Source of the DNA: Hydrogenophaga sp. BPS33
GTDB taxonomy: Bacteria; Pseudomonadota; Gammaproteobacteria; Burkholderiales; Burkholderiaceae_C
Reading direction: 5' to 3'
Assembly: GCF_009859475.1 (NCBI RefSeq)
Contig: NZ_CP044549.1
Location: 1,302,001 to 1,366,000, forward strand
Length of the DNA: 64,000 nucleotides
Shown here: positions 27,350 to 34,634 of the stretch, one piece after another
Layout of the letters: every line of letters starts with the position of its first letter
Numbering within the stretch: the first letter of the stretch is position 1
Notes under the pieces: generated by a model
Database searches by the model: none
What the model saw: the letters and a program-made list of their open reading frames with translations, nothing else
Told to the model about the DNA's origin: nothing
Made by a program: the position numbers and the translations under genes

Positions 27350-28225
27350 CTACGCAGCGGCCACCAGTTGCATCACCAGTGGGTGGTGTTGACCACGACG
27401 CGATCGAATGGCGTGAATCTCCTCCTTGACGGCGTCGCTTGTGCCGAGCAGGCGCAATCCACGCATCAAACCCACATCGTCCGCTCCGAGGCGGCTGACC
27501 GGAAACACACCCAGACCACGGGCCGCAAACACCGCCATCAGTGCGCTGTCTTCAAACTCGCCGACGATGCGTGGCCGCACACCGTGGGTTTCGAACCAAT
27601 GGTCCAGTATCGGGCGCAGTGCCGAGTGGCCCGTGGGCAGCAGAACGGGCAGGTCTGCGAGGTTGTTGGGGAACCGGTGGCGCTCGGCCTTGCCGACCAA
27701 CCTGGCAGGGCCGTACCAGTCGATGGGTGAATCGACGAGCCGCACGCTGGTGAGGCGCAGGTTGGGGTTGCGTGGCGCGGCCTGACCCGCGAGAACCAGA
27801 TCCAGGTGGTGCAGAGCCAGCTCGCCAAGGAGCTGCTCAAACTCGCCCTCATGGCAGAGGAGCCGCAGGTTGGGGGTGTTGAGAATGGGCTCCAGCAGCG
27901 CATGGGCAGCGAGCTTGGAAATCCCATCGGACAGGCCAACCGCCAGGCGAGCAACCTTGCCGTTGGCCGCTTCTCGCACCTCGTCGGGAATGCCCTGGCC
28001 CAGCTGGAAAATCTCCTCAGCACGTGCAAAGGCGGCTTGCCCCGCCTCGGTGAGGGCCACGCCGCGACCCGATGGCTTGAGCAGTTGGTGGCCCAACGCC
28101 TTCTCCAGCTCGCGTACCTGCGCACTGATGGTCTGCACCGCCATGTCCAGCCGCTCGGCTGCACGGGCGAAGCCCCCTTCCTTGGTCACGACCCAGAAGT
28201 AGTGGAGATGGCGGTAGTTCAGCAT
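27350..28225 (-). CDS. LysR family regulator, NhaR-like
   Basis: 291 residues. The N-terminal HTH covers 1-60 (NYRHLHYFWVVTKEGGFARAAERLDMAVQTISAQVRELE), whose opening is typical of NhaR-type regulators. The periplasmic-binding-like effector domain follows from about 90. The Met at 28225 is the first in the LysR homology. It is divergent from terC with a 210-bp gap and so probably regulates it, as NhaR-like proteins do for ion-homeostasis genes. Confidence 0.9.
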   Translation of the reverse strand: MLNYRHLHYFWVVTKEGGFARAAERLDMAVQTISAQVRELEKALGHQLLKPSGRGVALTEAGQAAFARAEEIFQLGQGIPDEVREAANGKVARLAVGLSDGISKLAAHALLEPILNTPNLRLLCHEGEFEQLLGELALHHLDLVLAGQAAPRNPNLRLTSVRLVDSPIDWYGPARLVGKAERHRFPNNLADLPVLLPTGHSALRPILDHWFETHGVRPRIVGEFEDSALMAVFAARGLGVFPVSRLGADDVGLMRGLRLLGTSDAVKEEIHAIRSRRGQHHPLVMQLVAAA

Positions 28226-28435
28226 AAGGGATCCGCTTCGGAAAAACCGAAGTCTAAATGCGGTTTGCCATGGTTTGTGCGAACTGCATGTTCTTTCAAA
28301 CTCCCGCTCATTCGCGCACGCGCTGGGCAATGAAATGCCAATGAAAAGCGCGATGCCGTGTTGCTCGGCGTGTTCATGGGCCTCTTGGCCGCGGGCACGG
28401 CCGTATCGGCCATTCTCTGAACTTGAAAGCAAGAC

Positions 28436-29431
28436 ATGGATCTCCTGCTCCCCTTCCTTGCAGCCGACTTCATGGGCAAGCCCACCTGGGTCTGGCTCGC
28501 TTTTGTCGGCATCGTTGTTGCCTTGTTGGCTTTCGATCTGGGTGTCCTTCACAAGGACGACAGGGAGATCGGCGTTCGCGAGAGCCTCTTGCTGTCGGCC
28601 GGCTACATCAGCGTTGCGCTCATCTTTGGCGCCTGGGTGTGGTGGTTTCTGGGCGCGCAGAGCGGCATGGATTACTACACCGGCTTCATGATCGAAAAGT
28701 CGTTGTCGATGGACAACGTGTTTGTGATCGCGCTGATCTTCAGCTTCTTTGCCATCCCACGGCAGTACCAACACCGTGTGCTGTTCTGGGGCATCCTGGG
28801 CGTGATCGTGCTGCGCGCGATCATGATCGCAGTCGGAGCGACCCTGGTCAGCCAATTCAGCTGGGTGTTGTACCTCTTCGGCGGCTTCCTGATCTTCACG
28901 GGCATCAAGATGTGGATCATTGCCGACCACATGCCGGACATCGCCAACAACCCGCTGCTGAAATTCCTCAAGCGGCACATACGCGTGACCGACGGTTTGC
29001 GCGGCAATGCCTTCTGGGTCCGGGAAACAGACCCCAAGACGGGCAAACTGGCGCGCTTCGCGACGCCTCTGTTTCTGGCCCTGGTGTTGGTGGAGTTTGT
29101 CGATTTGATTTTTGCGGTTGACTCGGTGCCGGCGATCTTCGCCATCACCACCGATCCCTTCATCGTCTACACCAGCAACATCTTTGCCATTCTGGGTCTG
29201 CGGGCACTCTACTTTGCGCTTGCGGCCATGATCCACCGCTTCAAATATCTGAAGTACGCCCTGGCTCTGGTGCTGGTGTTCATCGGCAGCAAGATCTTCC
29301 TGGTCGGCATCATCGGCAAGATCCCGCCTGTGATCTCGCTGAGTGTGACCTTGGGTTTGATCGCCGGTGGCGTGTTCGTATCCTTGTGGAAGACCCGCGG
29401 GCAAACCAGGGCAATCTCCGAGGCCACATGA
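28436..29431 (+). CDS. TerC/Alx family integral membrane protein
   Basis: 331 residues with about nine hydrophobic segments. The family markers are GFMIEKSLSMDNVFVIALIFSFF near 80-100 and LVEFVDLIFAVDSVPAIFAI near 215-235, each with the conserved acidic residues of the TerC core. Family members export Mn or protect against metal and pH stress; some work with metalloprotein secretion. Length fits Alx/YgjT. I looked for a yybP-ykoY Mn riboswitch in 28226-28435 and did not see its conserved core. Confidence 0.93.
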   Translation: MDLLLPFLAADFMGKPTWVWLAFVGIVVALLAFDLGVLHKDDREIGVRESLLLSAGYISVALIFGAWVWWFLGAQSGMDYYTGFMIEKSLSMDNVFVIALIFSFFAIPRQYQHRVLFWGILGVIVLRAIMIAVGATLVSQFSWVLYLFGGFLIFTGIKMWIIADHMPDIANNPLLKFLKRHIRVTDGLRGNAFWVRETDPKTGKLARFATPLFLALVLVEFVDLIFAVDSVPAIFAITTDPFIVYTSNIFAILGLRALYFALAAMIHRFKYLKYALALVLVFIGSKIFLVGIIGKIPPVISLSVTLGLIAGGVFVSLWKTRGQTRAISEAT

Positions 29432-29450
29432 CGCCCCCCATCTGCGTGGC

Positions 29451-30272
29451 TCAGGCGGGCAGCGTGCGGATCCAGTCGATCACGGCTTGCGCAACAGCGC
29501 GCGGTTGCTCGCACGGCAACGCATGGCTGGCGCCCTCGATCAGTTGCACCGTCACCTTGTCGTTGCCCAGCACATCGCGCAGTTCGTTGCGCGTCTGGGG
29601 TGGCCGCCACGGGTCGTCTGCCGCTTGCAGATCCAGGATGGGCGCGTGTGCCACGGGCCACCACGCGGCCTTCTCTGGCAAGGCGCCTGCCGCGGAAGAG
29701 CGGTACGGCGTTTGCGCATGCGGGTACCAGCCAAGCAGCCATGGCCGAGGGTCGTTGCCCGGCGCAAAGAAGCCTTCGCGCAATGCCGCCAGGCGCTCCG
29801 CTTCGGGCCGCCGCGGATCGGAGGCGATGGCGAGCGTCTTCGTGGCGTTGCCGGGAAAGGTGTGCGCCGCCGCTGCGGCCACCACCACGCCGCGCACCCA
29901 CTGCGCCTGAGTCAGGTCGGCCACCCGCGCCACATAGTGGCCAAACGCGTGCCCCAGCCAGATCGCGGGCCGCGCGCCGCCCAGTTGCTGCAAGGCGAAC
30001 ACGGCATCGTCGACGAATGTGGTCAGCGTCACGCCTTCAATGGGGCCGTTGCTCGCCCCCATGCCCCGTGGCCAGGGGCGCAGCACGCGGTGGCCGGCGG
30101 CGGCCAGGAAGGCTGCGCATTCGTCGTAGTCGCTGGCATCGCGCTGGGACGACGGCATCAGGATGATCGGCAACGCACCCTCGGGGCCCTCCACGGTCAC
30201 CTGCAGGGTGTGGTCGCCGTGCGGCAGCAGCACGTTGACAGGGGCGGCGGTGGAATCGGTCGGGTCTGCCAT
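29451..30272 (-). CDS. Alpha/beta hydrolase fold protein with Ala at the nucleophile position
   Basis: 273 residues. The fold is clear: a strand-loop at PIILMPSSQRDASDYD, the nucleophile elbow GHAFGH at 107-112, the acid in LDLQAADDPWRPP and the base in IEGASHALP. The elbow normally reads GxSxG; here the central residue is Ala109 (codon GCG), so the standard Ser nucleophile is missing. The related GHAFGN elbow occurs in other proteobacterial members as I recall, so this may be a subfamily trait. ATG at 30272; a GTG at 30284 is an alternative. Upstream it abuts a TTT receptor gene 40 bp away. Confidence 0.85.
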   Translation of the reverse strand: MADPTDSTAAPVNVLLPHGDHTLQVTVEGPEGALPIILMPSSQRDASDYDECAAFLAAAGHRVLRPWPRGMGASNGPIEGVTLTTFVDDAVFALQQLGGARPAIWLGHAFGHYVARVADLTQAQWVRGVVVAAAAAHTFPGNATKTLAIASDPRRPEAERLAALREGFFAPGNDPRPWLLGWYPHAQTPYRSSAAGALPEKAAWWPVAHAPILDLQAADDPWRPPQTRNELRDVLGNDKVTVQLIEGASHALPCEQPRAVAQAVIDWIRTLPA

Positions 30273-30312
30273 CGGCTTGCTCACTCAATCACTCAATCAA
30301 TCACTTGCTCAT

Positions 30313-31344
30313 TCATTCGATGCGGATGCCCGACTTGCGGATCACGTCGCCCCAGGTTGCGATCTCGGCCTGGGCGTAGGCCGCGAATTCTGCGGGCGTG
30401 CTGCCAATGGCCTCGATGCCTTCGGTCTCCAGGGTTTGTCGAAGCGCAGGTGCATCCAGCGCGCCATTGATGGCCTGGTTGAGCTTGGCCACGACGGCTG
30501 CGGGTGTGCCTGCTGGCGCAGCATAGCCCCACCACGCCACGCTCTCGTATTGGGGCAGGCCACTTTCCGCGACGGTGGGCACGTTCGGCAGGCCCGGCCA
30601 GCGGGTCTTGCTGGTGACGGCGAGCACCCGCACACGGCCGGCTTTGATGGCCGCCTTGGCAACGGTCTGGGTGGCAAACGTCATGTCGATCTGACCGCCC
30701 ATCAAATCCGCCATCGCTGGTGCAGCGCCTTTGTAGGGCACGTGCAGCAGTTCGACACTGGCCTGCTGTTTGAGCATTTCCCCCGCGAGATGGGCGGCGC
30801 CGCCATTGCCTGAAGACCCATACGAATAGTGGTTCGGACGCTTGCGCGCCAGGTCCAGGAGTTCTTGCAGATTGCGCGCTGGCATGCGCTCTCCCGTCAC
30901 CACCAACAGGGGCGCGCGGGCGGCGAGGGTGATGAACTGGAAGCTGCGCAACGAGTCGTACGGCAGCTTCGCGACCAGCGTGGCATTGTTGGCATGCGCC
31001 GCCGGCACCTGCAGCAAGGTGTAGCCGTCCGCCGGGGCAGATGCCACGGCCTGCGTGCCGATCACGGCCCCACCGCCGGCCCGGTTTTCCACCACAACGG
31101 GTTGGCCGAGAAGGGTCTGCAAGCGTTCCGACATGGCCCGGGCCAGAACGTCGTTGATGGCGCCCGGCGCATAGGGCACGACGATGCGGATGGGACGCTG
31201 GGGGAAGTTTGTTGCTGCGTCTGCAGACTGGGCCCAACTGCGCGAGCTGGTGATGCCCGCCGAGGCTGCGGCGGCCATCCAGGCTATGGCATTGCGCCGC
31301 GTGGTCGTCTGAGCGGTGGGGGTCTGGGGATGGGGTGGGAACAT
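30313..31344 (-). CDS. Bug/TctC family tripartite transporter receptor
   Basis: 343 residues. The signal region, about 1-45, has a twin-arginine-like TTRRNAIAWMAAAASAGI followed by an AQS cleavage area, suggesting Tat or Sec export. Mature hallmarks are FPQRPIRIVVPYAPGAIND, VVVENRAGGG and ELLHVPYKGAAPAM. The Met at 31344 has GAGG upstream; earlier starts are unsupported. Probably cotranscribed with the alpha/beta hydrolase. Ligand unknown. Confidence 0.92.
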   Translation of the reverse strand: MFPPHPQTPTAQTTTRRNAIAWMAAAASAGITSSRSWAQSADAATNFPQRPIRIVVPYAPGAINDVLARAMSERLQTLLGQPVVVENRAGGGAVIGTQAVASAPADGYTLLQVPAAHANNATLVAKLPYDSLRSFQFITLAARAPLLVVTGERMPARNLQELLDLARKRPNHYSYGSSGNGGAAHLAGEMLKQQASVELLHVPYKGAAPAMADLMGGQIDMTFATQTVAKAAIKAGRVRVLAVTSKTRWPGLPNVPTVAESGLPQYESVAWWGYAAPAGTPAAVVAKLNQAINGALDAPALRQTLETEGIEAIGSTPAEFAAYAQAEIATWGDVIRKSGIRIE

Positions 31345-31586
31345 GTCATTTCCTCGGGTTTTTTGGGGCTGCACAGAGGGGGCGGCGCTGCCCCAGCTTG
31401 CCGAGGTGATCAACCGCCGCGTCTCAGCGCACTGTAGGCAGCCTGGCGGGCTGGGAACACGCAGTGGCGCGCAATGCTGTATTGCATTTCGGGGTGTTGG
31501 CTGCGCAGAAGGCATTGGGGCCGCAAGGCGGTAGCCAATTTGGGCCTGCCTATGATGTGGCCTTCACCACAAGCGAGGGCGGCACG

Positions 31587-32351
31587 ATGGCACACAACCA
31601 GACCAGCGCAGAGAACGAGTCGCGCGTCGCCGTTCTGGTGGACTGCGACAACACCACGCCCGAGATCCTGGAATTCGCGCTGCGCGTCGTCGCCCAGTTC
31701 GGCCGCGTGGTGCTGCGGCGCGGCTACGGCAACCACTCGACCTTGGCCAACAAATGGCAGGAAGCGCTGGTCCGCCTGGCCTTCACGCCCTGCCTGCAAT
31801 ACCAGTACGCGGCGGGCAAGAACACGTCCGACATCGCGCTTGCGCTGGACGCGATGGAAGCGCTGTTCGACCAGCGCGCCGACACCTTCTGCGTCGTCAC
31901 CAGCGATTCCGACTTTGCCTACCTCTGCCGCAAGCTGCGCGAACGCGGCGCCACGGTGCACATCGTCGGCGAGGCCAAGAGCCCCGATGCTTTGCGCAAC
32001 GCGAGCGACCAGTTCTTTGAGTGGGTGAAGCCCGAGCCTGTTGTTGAGCAACCCAAGGCAGCGGCTGCGGCCAAGGCGGACTCCGCAAAGCCCGAACCCG
32101 CAAAGCCAACGCCCAAGTTGCGCCCGAGGTTTGTCGTGGAGGCGGTGACGCTGCTGGCGGCCGATTCACCCGAGGGCAAGGTCAGCATCGGCGGCCTGGG
32201 CTCGTACCTCAAACGCGCAGACCCATCTTTCTCACCGAAGAAGTACGGCCACTCTGGACTGCTCGACATGCTCAAGACCTACGACTTGCTCAAGGCGCAA
32301 CAGGAGCCTGGCGGGCATTGGACGGTTCAGCTGGTGGCTGTTGTGAGTTGA
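31587..32351 (+). CDS. NYN domain protein with OST-HTH/LOTUS domain
   Basis: 254 residues. The NYN (PIN-like) RNase domain spans about 12-145: VAVLVDCDNTTPEILEF gives the first acidic patch, GKNTSDIALALDAME the second and VVTSDSDFAYLCRKLRERG the third. An Ala/Lys/Pro-rich linker at 150-180 leads to an OST-HTH domain (VSIGGLGSYLKRADPSFSPKKYGHSGLLDML) that binds RNA. Such proteins are predicted RNA-processing or RNA-decay enzymes of the cytoplasm. ATG at 31587 with GAGGG upstream. Monocistronic. Confidence 0.9.
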   Translation: MAHNQTSAENESRVAVLVDCDNTTPEILEFALRVVAQFGRVVLRRGYGNHSTLANKWQEALVRLAFTPCLQYQYAAGKNTSDIALALDAMEALFDQRADTFCVVTSDSDFAYLCRKLRERGATVHIVGEAKSPDALRNASDQFFEWVKPEPVVEQPKAAAAAKADSAKPEPAKPTPKLRPRFVVEAVTLLAADSPEGKVSIGGLGSYLKRADPSFSPKKYGHSGLLDMLKTYDLLKAQQEPGGHWTVQLVAVVS

Positions 32352-32834
32352 TGGAGTCGTTTCGCGCTCCGAAAACCAGCACCGCCGAATCGTGCGGCTC
32401 CCAACCAAAATACAAGCTTTTCGGTCTGCACACTTCTTCCGGTGTCCAGGTTCCAGTCCTCTAGCGCATCCAATGCGTTGGAGCGCCCTTGCACCAGCGC
32501 ATCGTCAAGGCCCTTCCAGACCGCCAGCACATTGCGCCGCGCTCTTTCGTAGATGACCGCGTAGTCCATTGGGCTTTCAGGTGAGTTGAGCTGCGTGGTA
32601 TACGTTGGGTCAATATCCTTCATCCTCGGGCACGCCAAGTTCAGCGCTGTGCTCTCGATCACGGGGTGAATAGTCATGTCCGTCGCCATGTGGGCGGCGA
32701 ATCCAAGCAGCCACGCCGTTGCCTTGGGCTGTTGGGAGCCCGAGACTTTCAAGCGTTTCGTCACGCAGTCCTGCCGACTCTGCCAATTTTTGGGCGTCGT
32801 TGACAACGCAAATGTGGGCATAGGCACCAGGCAT
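32327..32834 (-). pseudogene. Zinc-dependent phospholipase C-like gene, deleted and frameshifted
   Basis: The first 30 codons from 32834 read MPGAYAHICVVNDAQKLAES, the standard N terminus of this family. The homology then jumps into another frame at ATAWLLGFAAHMATDMTIHP, which in intact members lies well downstream. The segment with the usual GAVSPDYPYL motif is absent. An internal deletion with a change of frame near codon 30 is the simplest reading. The C-terminal third continues open to 32327, overlapping the tail of the NYN gene. Confidence 0.75.
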
Positions 32835-32873
32835 CGATCACTCCGGAGATAGGGGGTTGGAAGATTGGCGTTG

Positions 32874-33368
32874 TTATGTCGGTGACCAGCGTTGCAGTCG
32901 AGCCTTTACCTCAGCGTGGGGCAAACGACAACGCGGATGGCTTGAGATACGTGTCATTCCTTCGAGCAGCAGCGAGATGCCCACGGTCCCGCTGGTTTCC
33001 ATCTGGTCAAGAATCCACAGCAGCCCATAGACCGTGCATTGCTGCGTGGTCGCCTCTTTGCGCAGCAATTGGTCGCCGCTGACGAGCGCATGGTTGGGCC
33101 GCCTGGCGCAGCTCAGGGCAAAGCAGTCCGGCAGTGAAAGCCCGGGGCGCGAGGTGCGCAGTTGTTGTGCAAAACCGACCTCGTCGGGTGCCAGCTCCAC
33201 AACGCCCAAACCGAGTTGTTTGAGCAGGGGGCCGTTCTCGGAGGCGAGCTCTCGGTCGTACAGGAGGTCTGGCACCACCATGGTCAAACCACAAGAAAAG
33301 GCAGGCTCCAAGAGTCCGCCGCGTTCCAGGTCGATCAAAACGGAGGTGTCCGAGACCAGAATGATCAT
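32874..33368 (-). CDS. PIN-domain protein, probable toxin/RNase
   Basis: 164 residues. ILVSDTSVLIDLERGG at 3-18 gives the first PIN acidic residues, SLPDCFALSCAR near 98-109 the second and ALVSGDQLLRKEA near 113-125 the third. The fold is that of VapC-like Mg-dependent ribonucleases, though the C terminus is longer than VapC (about 135). It starts 3 bp after the stop of the XRE-ImmA gene, so the two are one operon. Such PIN/COG2856 pairs have been proposed as toxin-antitoxin modules by comparative genomics. Confidence 0.85.
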   Translation of the reverse strand: MIILVSDTSVLIDLERGGLLEPAFSCGLTMVVPDLLYDRELASENGPLLKQLGLGVVELAPDEVGFAQQLRTSRPGLSLPDCFALSCARRPNHALVSGDQLLRKEATTQQCTVYGLLWILDQMETSGTVGISLLLEGMTRISSHPRCRLPHAEVKARLQRWSPT

Positions 33369-33371
33369 GGT

Positions 33372-34442
33372 TCACCTGGCCGATTGACCCAGCAGCCGCC
33401 GGTCCAGCTCACGCACGCTGATGCACAGCAACTCGGCGGCTCGGGCTTCGGAGATGGCGCCCTCCGCCACCGCACGCATGCACAGGCGCTCCATGCGCTG
33501 TGGCACTTCGGGGGGCAGCAAATTCGGTTCGGCCGATGCTGGGCCGTTCCAGCCCAGGGCTTTGACTTGAGCCCAGAGTTTCCCGTAGGCTTGCCTGGGC
33601 AGAATGCCGAGCTGCGAGCAGCGCACCACCAGAGACGCGATGCTGATCTTGAAGATCTTCTTGAGTTCGGCCAGCTCGCCGATGGAGATGGACGTTCGGT
33701 GCTCGCCGAGCAGGCGCAGAACCATGTCTTTTGCCATCAGGAATGCACCTGCAAAGCGGTCTGCCGCCTTCTCTTGCTCGGCGTCGCTCAAACCGCTGAA
33801 GCGCAGCACCAGATGCGCCAGCTCGTGCGCCAGCGTGAACCGTTGACGCTCGCCGTTGTGACCCTGGTTCACCACGATGACGGGCACGTCCCCCCGTTGG
33901 GGGCTCTGCACAAAGGCCTTGGAGCCCGAGATGTTCTCGGGCAAGTCCAGCGCGATGACTTTCACGCCTTTGTCTTCGAGCAGTTCGGCCATGAAGGGAA
34001 TCGGATCAATACCCAATTGCCACAGGTTGCGCAGCGCGTCGGCCGCTTGCTCGGCATCCTCGACCCGGCTGATGGCGAACGCCTTGCTGGAAGGCGCGTC
34101 CCAGGCTTGGTCCACGCCTGGCAGGAGTTCTTCCAGTTCCAGGTAGCGCTCGACCTGGTCAAGAACGGACGCCTCGACCGCTCGCTCTTCCTTCACCCCG
34201 GCGTGGGGTGCCTTTCGAAAGTCCACGCCCGTGAGTTCGATTTGGCGCTGGCTCAGCAGGTATTCCGGAGAGACTTGTAGTGCCTTGGCCAGTGCGAGGA
34301 GGACCGTGGAGCTCGGCATCATCTCGTCTCGCTCGTATTTGCCAATCGCCTGTGCAGAGACATGCCCGTTGATGGCTGCCTCCAGGTCGCGCAGAGACAG
34401 CCCCAGGGCATCTCGCGCTCTCTTGAGTCGGTTTCCGATCAT
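33372..34442 (-). CDS. XRE-family HTH protein with ImmA/IrrE metallopeptidase domain
   Basis: 356 residues. The HTH at 1-65 (IGNRLKRARDALGLSLRDLE, AQAIGKYERDEMMPS) is followed by an ImmA/IrrE (COG2856) domain with the zinc-protease motif HELAH at 206-210. It could repress its own promoter and cleave itself or a partner under stress, as in phage and ICE immunity regulators. It heads an operon with the PIN-domain protein and probably acts as the antitoxin/regulator. An AT-rich palindrome lies 20 bp upstream. Confidence 0.9.
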   Translation of the reverse strand: MIGNRLKRARDALGLSLRDLEAAINGHVSAQAIGKYERDEMMPSSTVLLALAKALQVSPEYLLSQRQIELTGVDFRKAPHAGVKEERAVEASVLDQVERYLELEELLPGVDQAWDAPSSKAFAISRVEDAEQAADALRNLWQLGIDPIPFMAELLEDKGVKVIALDLPENISGSKAFVQSPQRGDVPVIVVNQGHNGERQRFTLAHELAHLVLRFSGLSDAEQEKAADRFAGAFLMAKDMVLRLLGEHRTSISIGELAELKKIFKISIASLVVRCSQLGILPRQAYGKLWAQVKALGWNGPASAEPNLLPPEVPQRMERLCMRAVAEGAISEARAAELLCISVRELDRRLLGQSAR

Positions 34443-34462
34443 GGTTTTCTCCGCAGGAATTG

Positions 34463-34499
34463 GTTTACAGAATAAGTATATATATTATTGTTTGTAAAC
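34463..34499. promoter_or_regulatory. AT-rich palindromic operator/promoter of the XRE-PIN operon
   Basis: Perfect arms GTTTACA (34463-34469) and TGTAAAC (34493-34499) enclose AATAA...TTATT and a TATATATA core, an imperfect 37-bp palindrome. Its A+T content stands out from everything around it. It begins 21 bp upstream of the start codon at 34442, where an autoregulating XRE protein would bind and overlap the promoter. Confidence 0.7.
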
Positions 34500-34577
34500 T
34501 TGCGATTGGCAACCGGGATTGCGACGCCCGTGCGGTGCTGGTGTACGTCATGTCTTCACGCACAGAACCCACAAGCC

Positions 34578-34607
34578 AAAAAAAAAGGAGCGGCACAGCC
34601 GCTCCTT
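34578..34607 (-). terminator. Rho-independent terminator of the Baeyer-Villiger monooxygenase gene
   Basis: AAGGAGCGGC and GCCGCTCCTT form a perfect 10-bp stem with a 3-base loop. On the minus strand the stem is followed by an uninterrupted run of nine T. It lies 27 bp past the stop codon at 34635. Confidence 0.9.
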
Positions 34608-34634
34608 GTCATCCCGTTCCGTTCGACCTTGTGA

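Noticed and set aside
28226..28435. Possible yybP-ykoY manganese riboswitch before terC
   Set aside because: The TerC/Alx family often has one, but I cannot find the conserved paired core in this 210-bp gap; a LysR-controlled promoter is enough to explain it.
30279..30310. CACTCAAT/AATCACTC short repeats between the hydrolase and the TTT receptor
   Set aside because: The repeat is degenerate and only about 30 bp long. It is unlikely to be a binding array and is most simply a minor slippage tract.
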